DNA of 35,066 nt from Acidovorax sp. (GCA_030692685.1 JAUXZO010000052.1:1-35066); one strand, 5' to 3'; counted from the first letter of the stretch, positions 7,301 through 16,386 are shown. A program made the numbers and translations. The notes: generated from the sequence alone by a model not told the origin.

Positions 7301-10072
7301 TTAGTCAGCCAGCGCGCGGGTCACAACCTCGCGCACGTCGTTCGAGAGGGTGGGCTTGGCGGCCACGCGGGTAATCGCTTCGCGCGCGGAGGTGCGCCAG
7401 GGTTCGGCCAGCTTCTTCCAGCGGTCCAGCGCGCGTGCAAGGCGTGCAGCGACTTGGGGGTTGATGGCGTCCAGCTCGATCACTCGGTCGCTCCAGTACG
7501 CGTAACCCGCTGCATCCGACCGGTGGAACGCACCGGGGTTGGCGCTGCAGTAGCTGAAGATCACGCTGCGTGCGCGGTTGGGGTTCTTGAGGCTGAAGTC
7601 CGGGTGCGCCATGAGCTGGCGCACGGCGGGCAGCACGTTGCCGCCATGGTCTGGCGCGCCAGCCTGTAGCGCAAACCACTTGTCGATGACCAGGGGTTCG
7701 TCCTTGAACAGGGCGTGGAAACGAGCGAGCGCGGGTGCCGCCAGCTCGCTGCCGCTGGCCACGAGGGCCGTCAGGGCGTTGAAGCGGTCGGTCATGTTGC
7801 TGGCCACCTTGAAGCGTTGATACGCCTTCCCGGGCCAGACCTCATCGCCTGTCTTCTGCGCGGCAATGCACAGCATGTGCAGTGCCAGACCGCTGAGCGC
7901 GCGGCGACCTGAAGACACGGGGTCGGGGCTGTAGCCACCGGTGTCCTGGTTTTGGTCCCAGGCCCATTCCCAGTCGGCCTGCAGCGACAGCGCCAGCTCT
8001 TCGCGCATGGCCTCGCGCACGGCGTGAATGCGCTGTGGGTCCACCACGTCGAGTTGCTCGGCAATGTAGGTTTCAGACGGCAGGGTGAGCACCAGCTCTT
8101 TGTAGGCCGAATCCAGCGCGGGGTTGCGCAGCACGGCGCGCATGGCGGCGACAAGCTCTGCAGGCAGAATTTTATGTTCAAAACGGCCGCTAGCGCTTGT
8201 CCCCTGTGCGCTATTAGCTATTACATTGATAGCAGTGCGAAGCGCCAGGCGCTGCCCTGCCTCCCAGCGGTTGAAAGCGTCTGTGTCGTGCGCCAGCAGC
8301 GTGAGCAACTGGGCGTCGGTGTATTCGATGTCCAGCACCACCGGGGCACTGAAGCCGCGCAGCACCGAAGGCACCGGCTCGGCATCCAGGTTGGTGAAGG
8401 TCAGCGTCTGCGACGCCTCTGTGAGCACCACAACGCGCGATGTGGCTTCTATCGCCGAGTCTTCTCCTGCAAGGTGCAAGGGCAGGGCGGCTCCGGTGCT
8501 GGCGTTGACCAAGCCCAGTTCCACGGGGATGACAAAAGGCAGCTTGTCGCTCTGGCCGGGCGTTGCTGCGCAACTTTGCGACAACGTGAGGGCATAGCAG
8601 CGGGTAGCTGCGTCATAGTGGCCTGCGGCTCGTACGCGGGGCGTGCCGGCCTGGCTGTACCACCGCTTGAACTGTGCAAGGTGCTGCGTGAGCGGGCTGC
8701 CAGGATTCGCATCTGCGATGGCTTGAACAAAATCGTCGCAGGTCACGGCTTGGCCGTCGTGGCGCTCGAAGTACAGCTTCATACCCTTGGCAAAACCGTC
8801 GCGGCCCACCAGGTTGTGCTGCATGCGCACTACCTCGGCACCCTTTTCGTAGATGGTGACGGTGTAGAAGTTGTTGATCTCGACATAGCTGTCCGGCCGC
8901 ACCGGGTGGGCCATGGGGCCTGCGTCTTCGGGGAACTGTGCAGTGCGCAGAACGCGCACGTCTTCGATGCGCTTGACGGCGCGGGCCGACGGGCTGCCCG
9001 CCAGGTCCATGCTGAACTCCTGATCGCGGAACACCGTGAGGCCTTCCTTCAGGCTCAACTGGAACCAGTCGCGGCAGGTGACGCGGTTGCCCGTCCAGTT
9101 GTGGAAGTACTCGTGGCCGACCACGCTTTCGATGTTGCCAAAGTCGGTGTCGGTGGCGGTGGATTCGCTGGCCAGAACGTACTTCGTGTTGAAGATGTTC
9201 AGCCCCTTGTTCTCCATGGCGCCCATATTGAAGTCGCTGGTCGCGACGATCATGAAGCGCTCCAGGTCCAGCGGCAGGCCAAAACGGGCTTCATCCCACG
9301 CCACGCTGTACATCAGCGAGTTCATCGCGTGTTCGGTCTTGCCCAGGTCGCCGGGGCGCACGTACACCTGCAGCAGGTGGTCGGTCCCCGATCGGCTTTT
9401 GATCTTCTGTTCGCGTGCCACCAGCTTGCCTGCCACCAGGGCGAACAGGTAGCACGGCTTTTTGTGTGGATCGACCCACTTGGCGAAATGCCTGGCTCCA
9501 TTGGGGCCGTCTTCCAGCGCGCCGCTGTCCACCAGATTGCCGTTGGACAGCAGCACCGGGTACTGGGCCTTGTCTGCGCGCAGCGTGACGGTGTAGCTGG
9601 CCATCACATCAGGCCGGTCCAGAAAGTATGTGATGCGGCGAAAGCCCTCGGCCTCGCACTGCGTGAAAAACGTGCCCTGGCTCACGTACAGCCCCATGAG
9701 CTGCGTGTTTTTGGCGGGGCAGCAGGTGGTGAAAATTTCCAGCGCGAAGGGCTCGGCGCCGTTCTCTTCAATGGTCGGCAAGTTCTCCAGCACCAGGCGC
9801 GAGCCTTCCATCTTGAACGAGGTGCCCTGGCCGTTGACCAGCACACGCGCCAGGTTCAGGTCGTCACCGTCCAGTTTGAGCGGTTGCGCGGCCACGTCGG
9901 GGTTGCGGCGCAGCGTCATGCGGTTGAGCACGCGGGTCTTGTTGGGGTCCAGGTCGAAGGTCAGCTCGACACTGTCGATCCAGTAGGCGGGGGCGGTGTA
10001 GTCCTCGCGGCGGATGGCGGCGGCTGGGCCGGCGCTGTCTCCGCTTCCGTCTGCGTTATGCAGTTGCAACAT
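7301..10072 (-). CDS. pepN: Aminopeptidase N (M1 family)
   Basis: PepN is a cytoplasmic zinc aminopeptidase that removes N-terminal residues in peptide turnover. The substrate-binding motif GAMEN is at about residues 284-288. The zinc site HEYFH is at about 320-324 with the distal glutamate near 343 (LKEGLTVF), a correct HEXXH-x18-E arrangement. The C-terminal half is the DUF3458-type Ig and helical region. The protein is 923 residues, longer than E. coli PepN (870). Residues about 614-632 are the translation of a dispersed repeat and lie in a loop that varies between homologues. It overlaps the upstream HAD gene by 17 bases, and GGAGAG lies about five bases before its ATG. Confidence 0.96.
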   Translation of the reverse strand: MLQLHNADGSGDSAGPAAAIRREDYTAPAYWIDSVELTFDLDPNKTRVLNRMTLRRNPDVAAQPLKLDGDDLNLARVLVNGQGTSFKMEGSRLVLENLPTIEENGAEPFALEIFTTCCPAKNTQLMGLYVSQGTFFTQCEAEGFRRITYFLDRPDVMASYTVTLRADKAQYPVLLSNGNLVDSGALEDGPNGARHFAKWVDPHKKPCYLFALVAGKLVAREQKIKSRSGTDHLLQVYVRPGDLGKTEHAMNSLMYSVAWDEARFGLPLDLERFMIVATSDFNMGAMENKGLNIFNTKYVLASESTATDTDFGNIESVVGHEYFHNWTGNRVTCRDWFQLSLKEGLTVFRDQEFSMDLAGSPSARAVKRIEDVRVLRTAQFPEDAGPMAHPVRPDSYVEINNFYTVTIYEKGAEVVRMQHNLVGRDGFAKGMKLYFERHDGQAVTCDDFVQAIADANPGSPLTQHLAQFKRWYSQAGTPRVRAAGHYDAATRCYALTLSQSCAATPGQSDKLPFVIPVELGLVNASTGAALPLHLAGEDSAIEATSRVVVLTEASQTLTFTNLDAEPVPSVLRGFSAPVVLDIEYTDAQLLTLLAHDTDAFNRWEAGQRLALRTAINVIANSAQGTSASGRFEHKILPAELVAAMRAVLRNPALDSAYKELVLTLPSETYIAEQLDVVDPQRIHAVREAMREELALSLQADWEWAWDQNQDTGGYSPDPVSSGRRALSGLALHMLCIAAQKTGDEVWPGKAYQRFKVASNMTDRFNALTALVASGSELAAPALARFHALFKDEPLVIDKWFALQAGAPDHGGNVLPAVRQLMAHPDFSLKNPNRARSVIFSYCSANPGAFHRSDAAGYAYWSDRVIELDAINPQVAARLARALDRWKKLAEPWRTSAREAITRVAAKPTLSNDVREVVTRALAD
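8176..8232 (-). repeat. Dispersed hairpin repeat copy inside pepN
   Basis: Read on the minus strand, this has ATAGCTAATAGCGC, eleven bases, then GCGCTAGCGGCC, matching the pattern of the intergenic copies at 11995-12045 and 21697-21740. It is in frame within pepN and translated as [20 protein letters not shown]. The stem is CTAATAGCGC / GCGCTAGCGG, imperfect. Confidence 0.7.
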
Positions 10073-10742
10073 GGATGCTCTCCAGAAAGTCGGTGTTCAT
10101 GAGTTCGGTGTAGTCGCGCACAGCGGCCAGCACATGTGGCCCGGCCAATTGCTCAGGCGTGTGGGTGCTGCAGATGGCGACGGCACGCATGCCTGCGAGG
10201 CGTGCGGCCTCGATGCCGAACGGCGCGTCTTCAAAAACGATGCAGTGTTCGGGCGCTGCGGCAATGCGGCGCGCAGCTTCGAGAAAGATGGCGGGTTGCG
10301 GTTTGCCCGGTAAGCCTTCATCGCCGCGCACGATCGCCAGCGGGGCAGGTTCCAGGCCCAGGTGGCCCAGCGCAAACTCCACGTTGCCGATGTCGCCCGC
10401 CGTGCCCACTGCCACCTTCAGCCCGCGCCCATGCACCTGCGCCGCAAACTGGCGAAAGCCCGCCACTTCGGCGAAGCGGGGGGCAAACAGCTCGCGGTAA
10501 ATGGTTTCTTTCTCGTGCGTGAGGGCGTCGGCCTCCTCCCTCGATACGGCGCGGCCCAACAACTCGACAATGCACTCGGTGCCGTTGCGGCCCGTGGTGC
10601 GCGCCATCAGGTCGGGCACGTCGATGTTCATGCCCCGGCGGCGCGCGAATTCGACCCACGCCTGCGCATGCCAGGGCATGGAGTCGATCATGGTGCCGTC
10701 CATGTCGAAGATGATGGCGGCGGTACGCGTGCGCATCTGCAT
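10056..10742 (-). CDS. HAD-superfamily phosphatase / beta-phosphoglucomutase-like
   Basis: This is a 228-residue HAD subfamily IA hydrolase. Motif I is DMDGTMIDS (nucleophile and acid/base aspartates, about residues 14-22), a helical cap follows, motif II is in the VGTAGD segment, the lysine of motif III is in GKPQPAIF and motif IV is in FEDAPFGIEAA. The fold covers sugar-phosphate phosphatases and phosphoglucomutases. The Asp-x-Asp motif and the cap are compatible with either, and the substrate cannot be told. Three bases separate it from the prfB stop and its end overlaps pepN, so it is translationally coupled. Its place next to fbp may hint at sugar phosphates, but the link is weak. Confidence 0.9.
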   Translation of the reverse strand: MQMRTRTAAIIFDMDGTMIDSMPWHAQAWVEFARRRGMNIDVPDLMARTTGRNGTECIVELLGRAVSREEADALTHEKETIYRELFAPRFAEVAGFRQFAAQVHGRGLKVAVGTAGDIGNVEFALGHLGLEPAPLAIVRGDEGLPGKPQPAIFLEAARRIAAAPEHCIVFEDAPFGIEAARLAGMRAVAICSTHTPEQLAGPHVLAAVRDYTELMNTDFLESIHVATA

Positions 10743-10745
10743 GGC

Positions 10746-11850
10746 TTAGACGCCTTGCTTCAAGGAAGCTTCGATGAAGGCATCAAGATCGCCATCGAGC
10801 ACCTTCTGCGTGGCCGAGATTTCAACGTTGGTGCGCAGATCCTTGATGCGGCTGTTGTCCAGCACGTAGCTGCGAATCTGATGGCCCCAGCCCACGTCGG
10901 TCTTGGTGTCTTCCAGCTTCTGCGCTTCTTCCTGGCGTTTGCGCATCTCAAAGTCGTACAGCTTGGAACGCAGGCGCTGCCACGCGATGTCGCGGTTGCC
11001 GTGCTGGCTGCGGCCGTCCTGGCACTGCACCACGATGCCGGTGGGCATGTGGGTCAGGCGCACGGCCGAGTCGGTTTTGTTGATGTGCTGTCCGCCCGCG
11101 CCGGATGCGCGATAGGTGTCGGTGCGCACGTCCGCCGGGTTGATGTTGATCTCGATGGAATCGTCGATCTCGGGGTAGACGAACAACGATGCAAACGAGG
11201 TGTGGCGCCCGCCGGAAGAATCGAACGGGCTCTTGCGCACCAAGCGGTGCACACCCGTTTCAGTGCGCAGCAAGCCGTATGCGTATTCGCCCTCGACCTT
11301 GATCGTGGCGCTCTTGAGTCCGGCCACGTCGCCCGGGGTTTCTTCTTCGACCGTGGTCTTGAAGCCCTTGCGTTCGGCGTATTTGAGGTACTGGCGCAGC
11401 AGCATGCTGGCCCAGTCGCAGGCCTCGGTGCCGCCGGCACCCGCCTGGATGTCGATAAAGCAGTTGAGCGGGTCGGCCTCCATGCGGAACATGCGGCGAA
11501 ACTCGAGCTGCTCGATCTCGGGCTTGAGCTTGGCGGTTTCGGCCTCGATGACCATCAGGCCGGCCTCGTCGCCTTCTTCCTTGCTCATGTCATAGAGCTC
11601 GGTGTTGTCGGCCAGCTCATGCGTGAGCTTTTCCAGCGTCAATACAACGCCATCCAGCGACTTCTTTTCTTTGCCCAGCTCTTGGGCTTTCTTCGGATCG
11701 TTCCAGACCGAAGGGTCTTCCAGCGACGCGTTTACTGTGCGCAGGCGTTCAAATTTAGCATCGAAGTCAAAGATACCTCCGTAACTCTTGCGTTCGCACG
11801 GTCAGGTCGGAGAGGGTGTTGCCAATGCTGTTGATACGTTCTGCGTCCAT
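10746..11850 (-). CDS. prfB: Peptide chain release factor 2 (programmed +1 frameshift)
   Basis: RF2 ends translation at UGA and UAA. The gene is read as 11850-11770 (27 codons, [20 protein letters not shown]...RRYL), then a +1 shift over the T at 11769, then 11768-10746. The shift site is CGGAGG TAT CTT TGA C, with the in-frame TGA at 11769-11767 and an internal Shine-Dalgarno-like CGGAGG just upstream, as in classic prfB genes. The product is 367 residues, the normal length. The stop-codon recognition motif SPF ([16 protein letters not shown]) and the catalytic GGQ ([11 protein letters not shown]) are present. The frame from 11642 alone is only a fragment. AGGACA lies upstream of the ATG. 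Confidence 0.97.
11767..11783 (-). promoter_or_regulatory. prfB autoregulatory frameshift site
   Basis: On the minus strand ACGGAGGTATCTTTGA holds a Shine-Dalgarno-like element, the slippery CTT codon and the TGA stop, followed by C. When RF2 is scarce the ribosome pauses at TGA and slips forward one base, giving full-length RF2. This is established for prfB and the sequence here matches. Confidence 0.95.
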
Positions 11851-11994
11851 GATTTTGTCCTGGGTGTTTGGTGGAATAACCAGCAATTTTCTCATGGGAT
11901 GGGGCAGAGCCCTATCAATGCCCCCTGGCGGGGCTGATGCCGCGTCTGCGGCGTTCTCAAACACAGATGTCCTGCAGATAAAATGTCAAAAATA

Positions 11995-12045
11995 ATAGCT
12001 AACAGCGCTTGCTGGATAAGCGCTAGAGGCCAATTTCATTCAAAT
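11995..12045 (+). repeat. Dispersed hairpin repeat, canonical copy (prfB-hydrolase gap)
   Basis: ATAGCTAACAGCGCTTGCTG, then GATAAGCGCTAGAGGCCAATTT, forms the hairpin AGCGCTT / AAGCGCT around a 7-base loop. It lies in the 220-base gap between prfB and the alpha/beta hydrolase and is almost the same as the copy at 21697-21740. Confidence 0.75.
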
Positions 12046-12071
12046 TTCATCCCAAGGTCGTTCGAATGCAG

Positions 12072-12980
12072 TCACGCATCGTTCAGAAACTGCTCGATCA
12101 GCTGTGCTACCTGTTCGGGCTGGTCGTGGTGCAGCATGTGGCCCGCTTCGTGCACCACGGCGGTCCGGCAGGTGCGCACGTGGGTCAGTCGCTGGTGGTA
12201 TTCGTCCAGCGTGTACTTGCCGCTCCACCACTGGCTCAGGCTGTCACCGCTGGCTTCGACGGCCAGTACGGGCGCGGTGATGCGCTCGTAGATGGCCAGG
12301 GCTTCGTCTGCGCGAAAGAGCTGCGCGCTGGTGATCTTGTGAGCGGGGTCCCCCAGGATTTCCCACAGGCCCTGCGCGTTGGGCCGTGCCCAGTGCTGTG
12401 CCAGCCATTGGGCCTTGTCTTCGGACAGGCGCGGGTTGGTCTTCATGAGGCGGCGGGCCACGCCGTCGGCGCTGTCGTAGGTCTTCAGGGCTTTGTCGCC
12501 CTGGTGCAGCTGCTTGATCTCGTCGATCCACTGCGCGTAGCGGGTGGGCGCCTGCGCGGGCCGCGTGGCGGGCAGGCCGAAGCCTTCCAGGTTGATGAGC
12601 TTGCGCACGCGCTCGGGCCGCACGCCCGCATACATCATGGCCACGTTGCCGCCCATGCTGTGGCCCACCAGGTCGACGACCTGGCCTGGGGCATAGTGGT
12701 CGAGCAGTAAATCCAGGTCGGCCAGGTAGTCGGCAAAAAAGTAGTGGTCGGCCTGCGCGCTGGACGTGAGCCCGAAGCCGCGCCAGTCGGGCGCGATGAT
12801 GCGCCGCTCTTGCTGCAGCGCGTCCACTGTGAACTGGTACGAGGCACTCACATCCATCCACCCATGCACCAGGACCAGCGGGGGCAGGTCGCTCTGTTCT
12901 GGCCCCCAGTGGCGCACGTGGTAGTTCAGGTGGCGCAGCGCCAGGGTGCTGCTGCGGGAGGGTTTGCGGGGTGCGTACAT
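12072..12980 (-). CDS. Alpha/beta hydrolase
   Basis: This 302-residue alpha/beta-hydrolase fold enzyme shows the oxyanion segment LVHGWMD (about residue 38), a DWRGFGLT loop, the nucleophile elbow GHSMGGN (about 108), a probable acid in VEASGD and the catalytic histidine in HEAGHMLHHDQP near the C-terminus. The C-terminal segment is the usual distance after the acid. I chose the ATG at 12980 (MYAPRKPSRSS). A longer start at 13073 would add 31 residues with no recognisable feature, and neither has a clear Shine-Dalgarno. The substrate (ester, epoxide, halide or C-C bond) cannot be told. It is divergent from the AraC-type gene, but no functional link is visible. Confidence 0.9.
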   Translation of the reverse strand: MYAPRKPSRSSTLALRHLNYHVRHWGPEQSDLPPLVLVHGWMDVSASYQFTVDALQQERRIIAPDWRGFGLTSSAQADHYFFADYLADLDLLLDHYAPGQVVDLVGHSMGGNVAMMYAGVRPERVRKLINLEGFGLPATRPAQAPTRYAQWIDEIKQLHQGDKALKTYDSADGVARRLMKTNPRLSEDKAQWLAQHWARPNAQGLWEILGDPAHKITSAQLFRADEALAIYERITAPVLAVEASGDSLSQWWSGKYTLDEYHQRLTHVRTCRTAVVHEAGHMLHHDQPEQVAQLIEQFLNDA

Positions 12981-13151
12981 GAAGGATTGCGGGTGTGGCA
13001 AGTGGGGATCAAGGATGCACGCCGACACCGGCTTCAGCAAGCAGGGCGAGGCGGCATCGGGTGTGGCTGCCATGTTACTTGTGCAGGTTGCCTGCTGCAG
13101 GGGCGGCGTGTCGCACAGGTGGCTGGCGCCAAAGGAGGTTGATGGACGCAG

Positions 13152-13186
13152 CGATTGGGCGATGGGGGCGATGGGGGCGATGGTGG
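13152..13186 (+). repeat. CGATGGGGG tandem repeat
   Basis: Near-identical 9-base units CGATGGGGG, CGATGGGGG and CGATGGTGG are preceded by an 8-base variant CGATTGGG. The array is in the 314-base gap between the divergent hydrolase and AraC-type genes. Apart from this, the gap shows no gene or clear promoter. Confidence 0.75.
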
Positions 13187-13294
13187 TGCAGTCGTGCTAC
13201 GCGCCCTGGGTACGGAAATTGCTGTTTTGATGCAAATCAAAGCAGTCCATCGCTGAATGTGCTGCGCCCACACCCCTGTTGAGGTTTGTTTCTG

Positions 13295-14308
13295 ATGGCT
13301 CCCTTGCCCTCCTTGTCCCTGGACCTTTCGGCGCTACAACGGCGGCCGGTGTTCACGTCGGACGTGCGGGTGGACTCGCACGACCTGGTGGCCCGGGAGT
13401 TTTCGGACCACGGTCTGAAATGGTGCAGTGGTGCGGTGGACACCTCGTTGTCCAAGGTGCGCATCCGCCAATTGCAGTTGTTCATGCTGCAATACGGTGC
13501 GGAGGTCGAGATCCGCCCGCGCCCGTTTGATGACTTTGTGCTGGTGCACCTGTCGCTGTCGGGCGTGGCTGAAATGGTGTCCGATGGCGTGCCCATCCGC
13601 TTGCCCGCAGGCGCTGCGGCATTGATCGCGCCGCGGCACAACCTGCATATGCGCTGGCAGCAGGGTGCGCGCCAGCTCATCCTGAAAGTGCCGTGCCAGT
13701 TGCTGCGCGCATGGGCGCCTCAATTGCTGGTGGGCGACACCACCTTTGCTCAGCCGCTGCTTCCCCTGTCTGCAGTGCAGGGGCAGCAATGGCACTTCTT
13801 GATGCAGTCGCTGTTGCATGTGAGCCAGCAGACGGTGGAGAGCACCGCGCACGCGCGCTGGGTGGACCATATGGAAAGTAATGTGGCGTTGTTCCTGGCC
13901 TCTTGTGCGCAGGGCGTCGCTGCGATACCGACCGCAGAGGCCCCAAAGGACGAACAGGACGAGCGAGTGGTGGGCAGCGCAGCGGGCGGTGATCTGCGCC
14001 GCTTGGACAAGCTGGACGCCTACATGCGCAGCCGCCTGTGTGCGCCCGTAGCGCTGGACGACCTGGCGCGCGCAGCCGGGGTGAGCGTGCGGGGCTTGAG
14101 CATGCTGTGCCAGCGCCACCACGGCGAATCGCCCATGACCCTGCTTCGCAACATGCGCCTGGATGCCGTGCGTGCGCGCCTGCGCGAACGGCCAGGCCAC
14201 TGCGTGACCGACGCTGCGCTGGAGTTTGGGTTTGGACATCTGGGGCGGTTCTCCAGCTACTACCGCGAGCGCTTTGGAGAATTGCCGAGCCAGACGGTGG
14301 GTAGTTAG
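13295..14308 (+). CDS. AraC/XylS-family regulator (AndR-like)
   Basis: This is a 337-residue transcription activator. The N-terminal ~220 residues match the AraC-binding-like effector domain of the XylS type. The C-terminal double helix-turn-helix (about 240-337) includes LDKLDAYMRSRLCAPVALDD, AGVSVRGLSMLCQRHHGESP and the second-HTH signature DAALEFGFGHLGRFSSYYRE. I chose the ATG at 13295, with GAGG at 13281-13284, over a TTG at 13286. It is immediately upstream of, and in the same direction as, the Rieske dioxygenase genes, as AndR is beside the anthranilate dioxygenase genes of Burkholderia cepacia DBO1. It is probably their activator, with the aromatic substrate as effector; this is inference. 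Confidence 0.93.
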   Translation: MAPLPSLSLDLSALQRRPVFTSDVRVDSHDLVAREFSDHGLKWCSGAVDTSLSKVRIRQLQLFMLQYGAEVEIRPRPFDDFVLVHLSLSGVAEMVSDGVPIRLPAGAAALIAPRHNLHMRWQQGARQLILKVPCQLLRAWAPQLLVGDTTFAQPLLPLSAVQGQQWHFLMQSLLHVSQQTVESTAHARWVDHMESNVALFLASCAQGVAAIPTAEAPKDEQDERVVGSAAGGDLRRLDKLDAYMRSRLCAPVALDDLARAAGVSVRGLSMLCQRHHGESPMTLLRNMRLDAVRARLRERPGHCVTDAALEFGFGHLGRFSSYYRERFGELPSQTVGS

Positions 14309-14337
14309 GGCCTCTGCTTTTTCGCTTTTTGGCTTGT

Positions 14338-14370
14338 GGGTTTTGGGTTTCGGGTTTTTGGGTTTTTGGG
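14338..14370 (+). other. Candidate G-quadruplex: five GGG runs
   Basis: GGG runs at 14338-14340, 14345-14347, 14352-14354, 14360-14362 and 14368-14370 are separated by TTTT, TTTC, TTTTT and TTTTT. This fits the G3+N1-7 rule with one spare run. It lies between the AraC-type gene and the dioxygenase large subunit gene, about 175 bases before that gene's ATG. Confidence 0.7.
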
Positions 14371-14380
14371 TTGTGCGTGC

Positions 14381-14417
14381 GCGGGCATGAAGACGCACAA
14401 GAAATGCGCATGCCCGC
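14381..14417 (+). promoter_or_regulatory. Inverted repeat upstream of the dioxygenase operon
   Basis: A perfect 9-base inverted repeat, GCGGGCATG (14381-14389) and CATGCCCGC (14409-14417), with a 19-base spacer, lies 130 bases before the dioxygenase ATG. It could be a regulator site, or a weak hairpin after the AraC-type gene. No T-run follows. Confidence 0.4.
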
Positions 14418-14546
14418 ATGCCTTGGCAGCGCACCCGAACATTTGCAAGAACCGGACAGGCGTGGCACCTGGTGTGCCGATACTGGATAGCGCGGCAAGG
14501 CGGTCTTTTCTAGCATGGAGGCAATCCAATCGACGAGGTCTAGCCC

Positions 14547-15827
14547 ATGTCTGAAACCACCGTTGTCGCCGTTGCGCCACCCGTCTCGCTCAAGGCGCAG
14601 CGGCAGGTGCATTTTCCGCAGCCAGATGGCTCCAAGGTGCCCTACAGGGTGTTCAGTTCGCAGGAGGTTTACGACCGCGAACAGGAGCGCATTTATCGTG
14701 GCCCGGTGTGGAGTTTTCTGGGGCTGGAGGCCGAGATCCCCAACGTGGGCGATTTCAAATCCACCTTCGTTGGCGACACGCCCGTGGTCGTCACCCGCAC
14801 CCCCGAAGGCCTGGCCTGCTGGGTCAACCGCTGTGCCCACCGGGGTGCCATGGTGTGCCGCGAAAAGCGCGGCAACGCCGCGAGCCACACCTGCGTGTAC
14901 CACCAGTGGAGCTTTGCTGCCAACGGCGACCTGCAGGGCGTGCCGTTTCGCCGTGGCCAGAAGGGCATGGTGGGCATGCCCAAGGACTTCAAGACCGAAG
15001 ACCACGGCCTGCAAAAACTACGGGTGGACAGCTACAAGGGCCTGCTGTTCGCCACCTTCAGCGACGAAACGCCGCCGCTGCCCGAATACCTGGGCGAGCA
15101 GATGCGCCCTTGGATCGACCGCATCTTCCACAAGCCCATCGTTTACCTCGGCTGCACGCGTCAGTACTCCAAGTCGAACTGGAAGCTGTACTTCGAGAAC
15201 GTCAAGGACCCCTACCACGCCAGCCTGCTGCACCTGTTCCACACCACCTTCAACATCTTCCGCGTGGGAATGAAGGCGCGCTCCATTCCGGATGCCAACC
15301 ACGGCCTGCACAGCATCATCACCGTGACCAAGCCTGACGTAGAGACGGACACCGCCGCGGCCTATAGCGCGCAGAACATCCGCTCCATGGACGAGGGCTT
15401 TGCGCTCGAAGAACCCGCGCTGCTGGGGCAGATCAAAGAGTTCGAAGAGATGACCACCAACCACATCCAGCCGATCTTTCCGCAGCTGGTGGTGCAGCAG
15501 ATCCACAACACGCTGGTGGCGCGCCAGCTGCTGCCCAAGGGCCCCAGCAGTTTTGAGCTGGTGTTTCACTTTTTTGGATACGAAGACGACACGCCCGAGA
15601 TGCGTGAGCTGCGCCTGCTGCAGGCCAACCTGGTGGGGCCTGCGGGCTACATCTCGATGGAAGACACCGAGGCCACCGAGCTGGTGCAGCGGGGCACCGC
15701 GCGCGACGGCGACAAGCATTCTTACATCGCCATGGCGCGCGAAGCGCCGGATCAGCACGACACCGTGATCACCGAAAACCTGATCCGCCGCTTCTGGGTG
15801 GGCTACCAAAAGTTGATGGGCTATTGA
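14547..15827 (+). CDS. andAc: Rieske ring-hydroxylating dioxygenase large subunit, AndAc-like
   Basis: This is the catalytic alpha subunit (426 residues) of a two-subunit oxygenase that adds O2 to an aromatic ring. The Rieske [2Fe-2S] cluster ligands are CAHRGAM...CVYHQW (C-x-H, 17 residues, C-x2-H, about 92-115). The mononuclear iron facial triad is in ENVKDPYHASLLHLFH (D-x2-H-x4-H). The sequence resembles anthranilate dioxygenase AndAc and, more distantly, salicylate 5-hydroxylase NagG. The order regulator-large-small-ferredoxin supports AndAc. The substrate is therefore probably anthranilate or another ortho-substituted benzoate. The small subunit starts 13 bases after the stop. No reductase gene is in the window. 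Confidence 0.9.
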   Translation: MSETTVVAVAPPVSLKAQRQVHFPQPDGSKVPYRVFSSQEVYDREQERIYRGPVWSFLGLEAEIPNVGDFKSTFVGDTPVVVTRTPEGLACWVNRCAHRGAMVCREKRGNAASHTCVYHQWSFAANGDLQGVPFRRGQKGMVGMPKDFKTEDHGLQKLRVDSYKGLLFATFSDETPPLPEYLGEQMRPWIDRIFHKPIVYLGCTRQYSKSNWKLYFENVKDPYHASLLHLFHTTFNIFRVGMKARSIPDANHGLHSIITVTKPDVETDTAAAYSAQNIRSMDEGFALEEPALLGQIKEFEEMTTNHIQPIFPQLVVQQIHNTLVARQLLPKGPSSFELVFHFFGYEDDTPEMRELRLLQANLVGPAGYISMEDTEATELVQRGTARDGDKHSYIAMAREAPDQHDTVITENLIRRFWVGYQKLMGY

Positions 15828-15840
15828 AGGACAGCATGCG

Positions 15841-16386
15841 ATGAACGCCCCCACCCCCCCCACCACCGCCATCACCCCCACGAACCCCAATACCTTGCAG
15901 CCCATGGCCCGGCAAGAACGCTTGCAGCTATGGACCGAGCTGCTGGAGCTGCAGCACCGCTACGTGAGCGCGCTGGACAACAACCGGCTGGAGGACTGGC
16001 CCGGCTTCTTTGTGGAAGAGGGCCGCTACGAAATCATCCCCAAAGAGAACTTCGACGCAGGCTTCCCTGCGCCCATCATGTATTGCCGCAACGCCGGCAT
16101 GCTGCGCGACCGCGTGCTTTCGCTGCGCAACGCCAACATCTTTGAAGACCACGTGTACCGCCACAGCACCTCGGGCTTGGTGATCACGTCGGTGGTGGAT
16201 GGTGTGGTGCACACGCAGTCAAGCTACATCGTGGTCATCACCAACCAGGCGGGCGACTCCAGCGTGTACCAGGCCGGCATCTATCTGGACGAGGTGGTGC
16301 AACACGGCGGCGAGTGGCGCTACCGGAGCAAGCGCGTGGTGTACGACACCTCGCGCGTTGCCACCTTGCTTGCCACTCCCATCTGA
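15841..16386 (+). CDS. andAd: Ring-hydroxylating dioxygenase small subunit, AndAd-like
   Basis: The small subunit (181 residues) has the cone-shaped NTF2-like fold that holds the alpha3-beta3 oxygenase together. Visible family features are LWTELLELQHRYVSALDNNR, LEDWPGFFVEEGRYEI, the IFEDHVYRH segment and a C-terminal RYRSKRVVYDTSR. The first 21 residues are proline/threonine rich and encoded by C-runs including C8 at 15854-15861. A second in-frame ATG at 15904 gives a protein closer to the usual family length (about 160). The AAGGAC at 15827-15832 precedes the chosen start. Small subunits usually do not decide substrate alone. Confidence 0.88.
   Translation: MNAPTPPTTAITPTNPNTLQPMARQERLQLWTELLELQHRYVSALDNNRLEDWPGFFVEEGRYEIIPKENFDAGFPAPIMYCRNAGMLRDRVLSLRNANIFEDHVYRHSTSGLVITSVVDGVVHTQSSYIVVITNQAGDSSVYQAGIYLDEVVQHGGEWRYRSKRVVYDTSRVATLLATPI

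Noticed and set aside
7952..10102. 716-codon open frame on the plus strand opposite pepN
   Set aside because: It is a frame shadow caused by high GC third positions; the minus strand carries PepN with all catalytic motifs and the antisense product has no recognisable domain.
11767..11769. Stop codon in prfB suggesting a pseudogene
   Set aside because: The context CGGAGG TAT CTT TGA C is the known programmed frameshift site, and the reading frame after a +1 shift gives a full RF2.
10362..11834. 490-codon plus-strand frame opposite prfB and the HAD gene
   Set aside because: It is antisense to two well supported genes and shows no family features.
11920..11955. Third copy of the GC-rich type 2 repeat
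   Set aside because: CCCCCTGGCGGGGC only shares the C-run start and lacks the later conserved segments.
14338..14370. Telomere-like repeat or replicon end
   Set aside because: The runs are short, imperfect and internal to a normal gene series, so a linear end is not supported.
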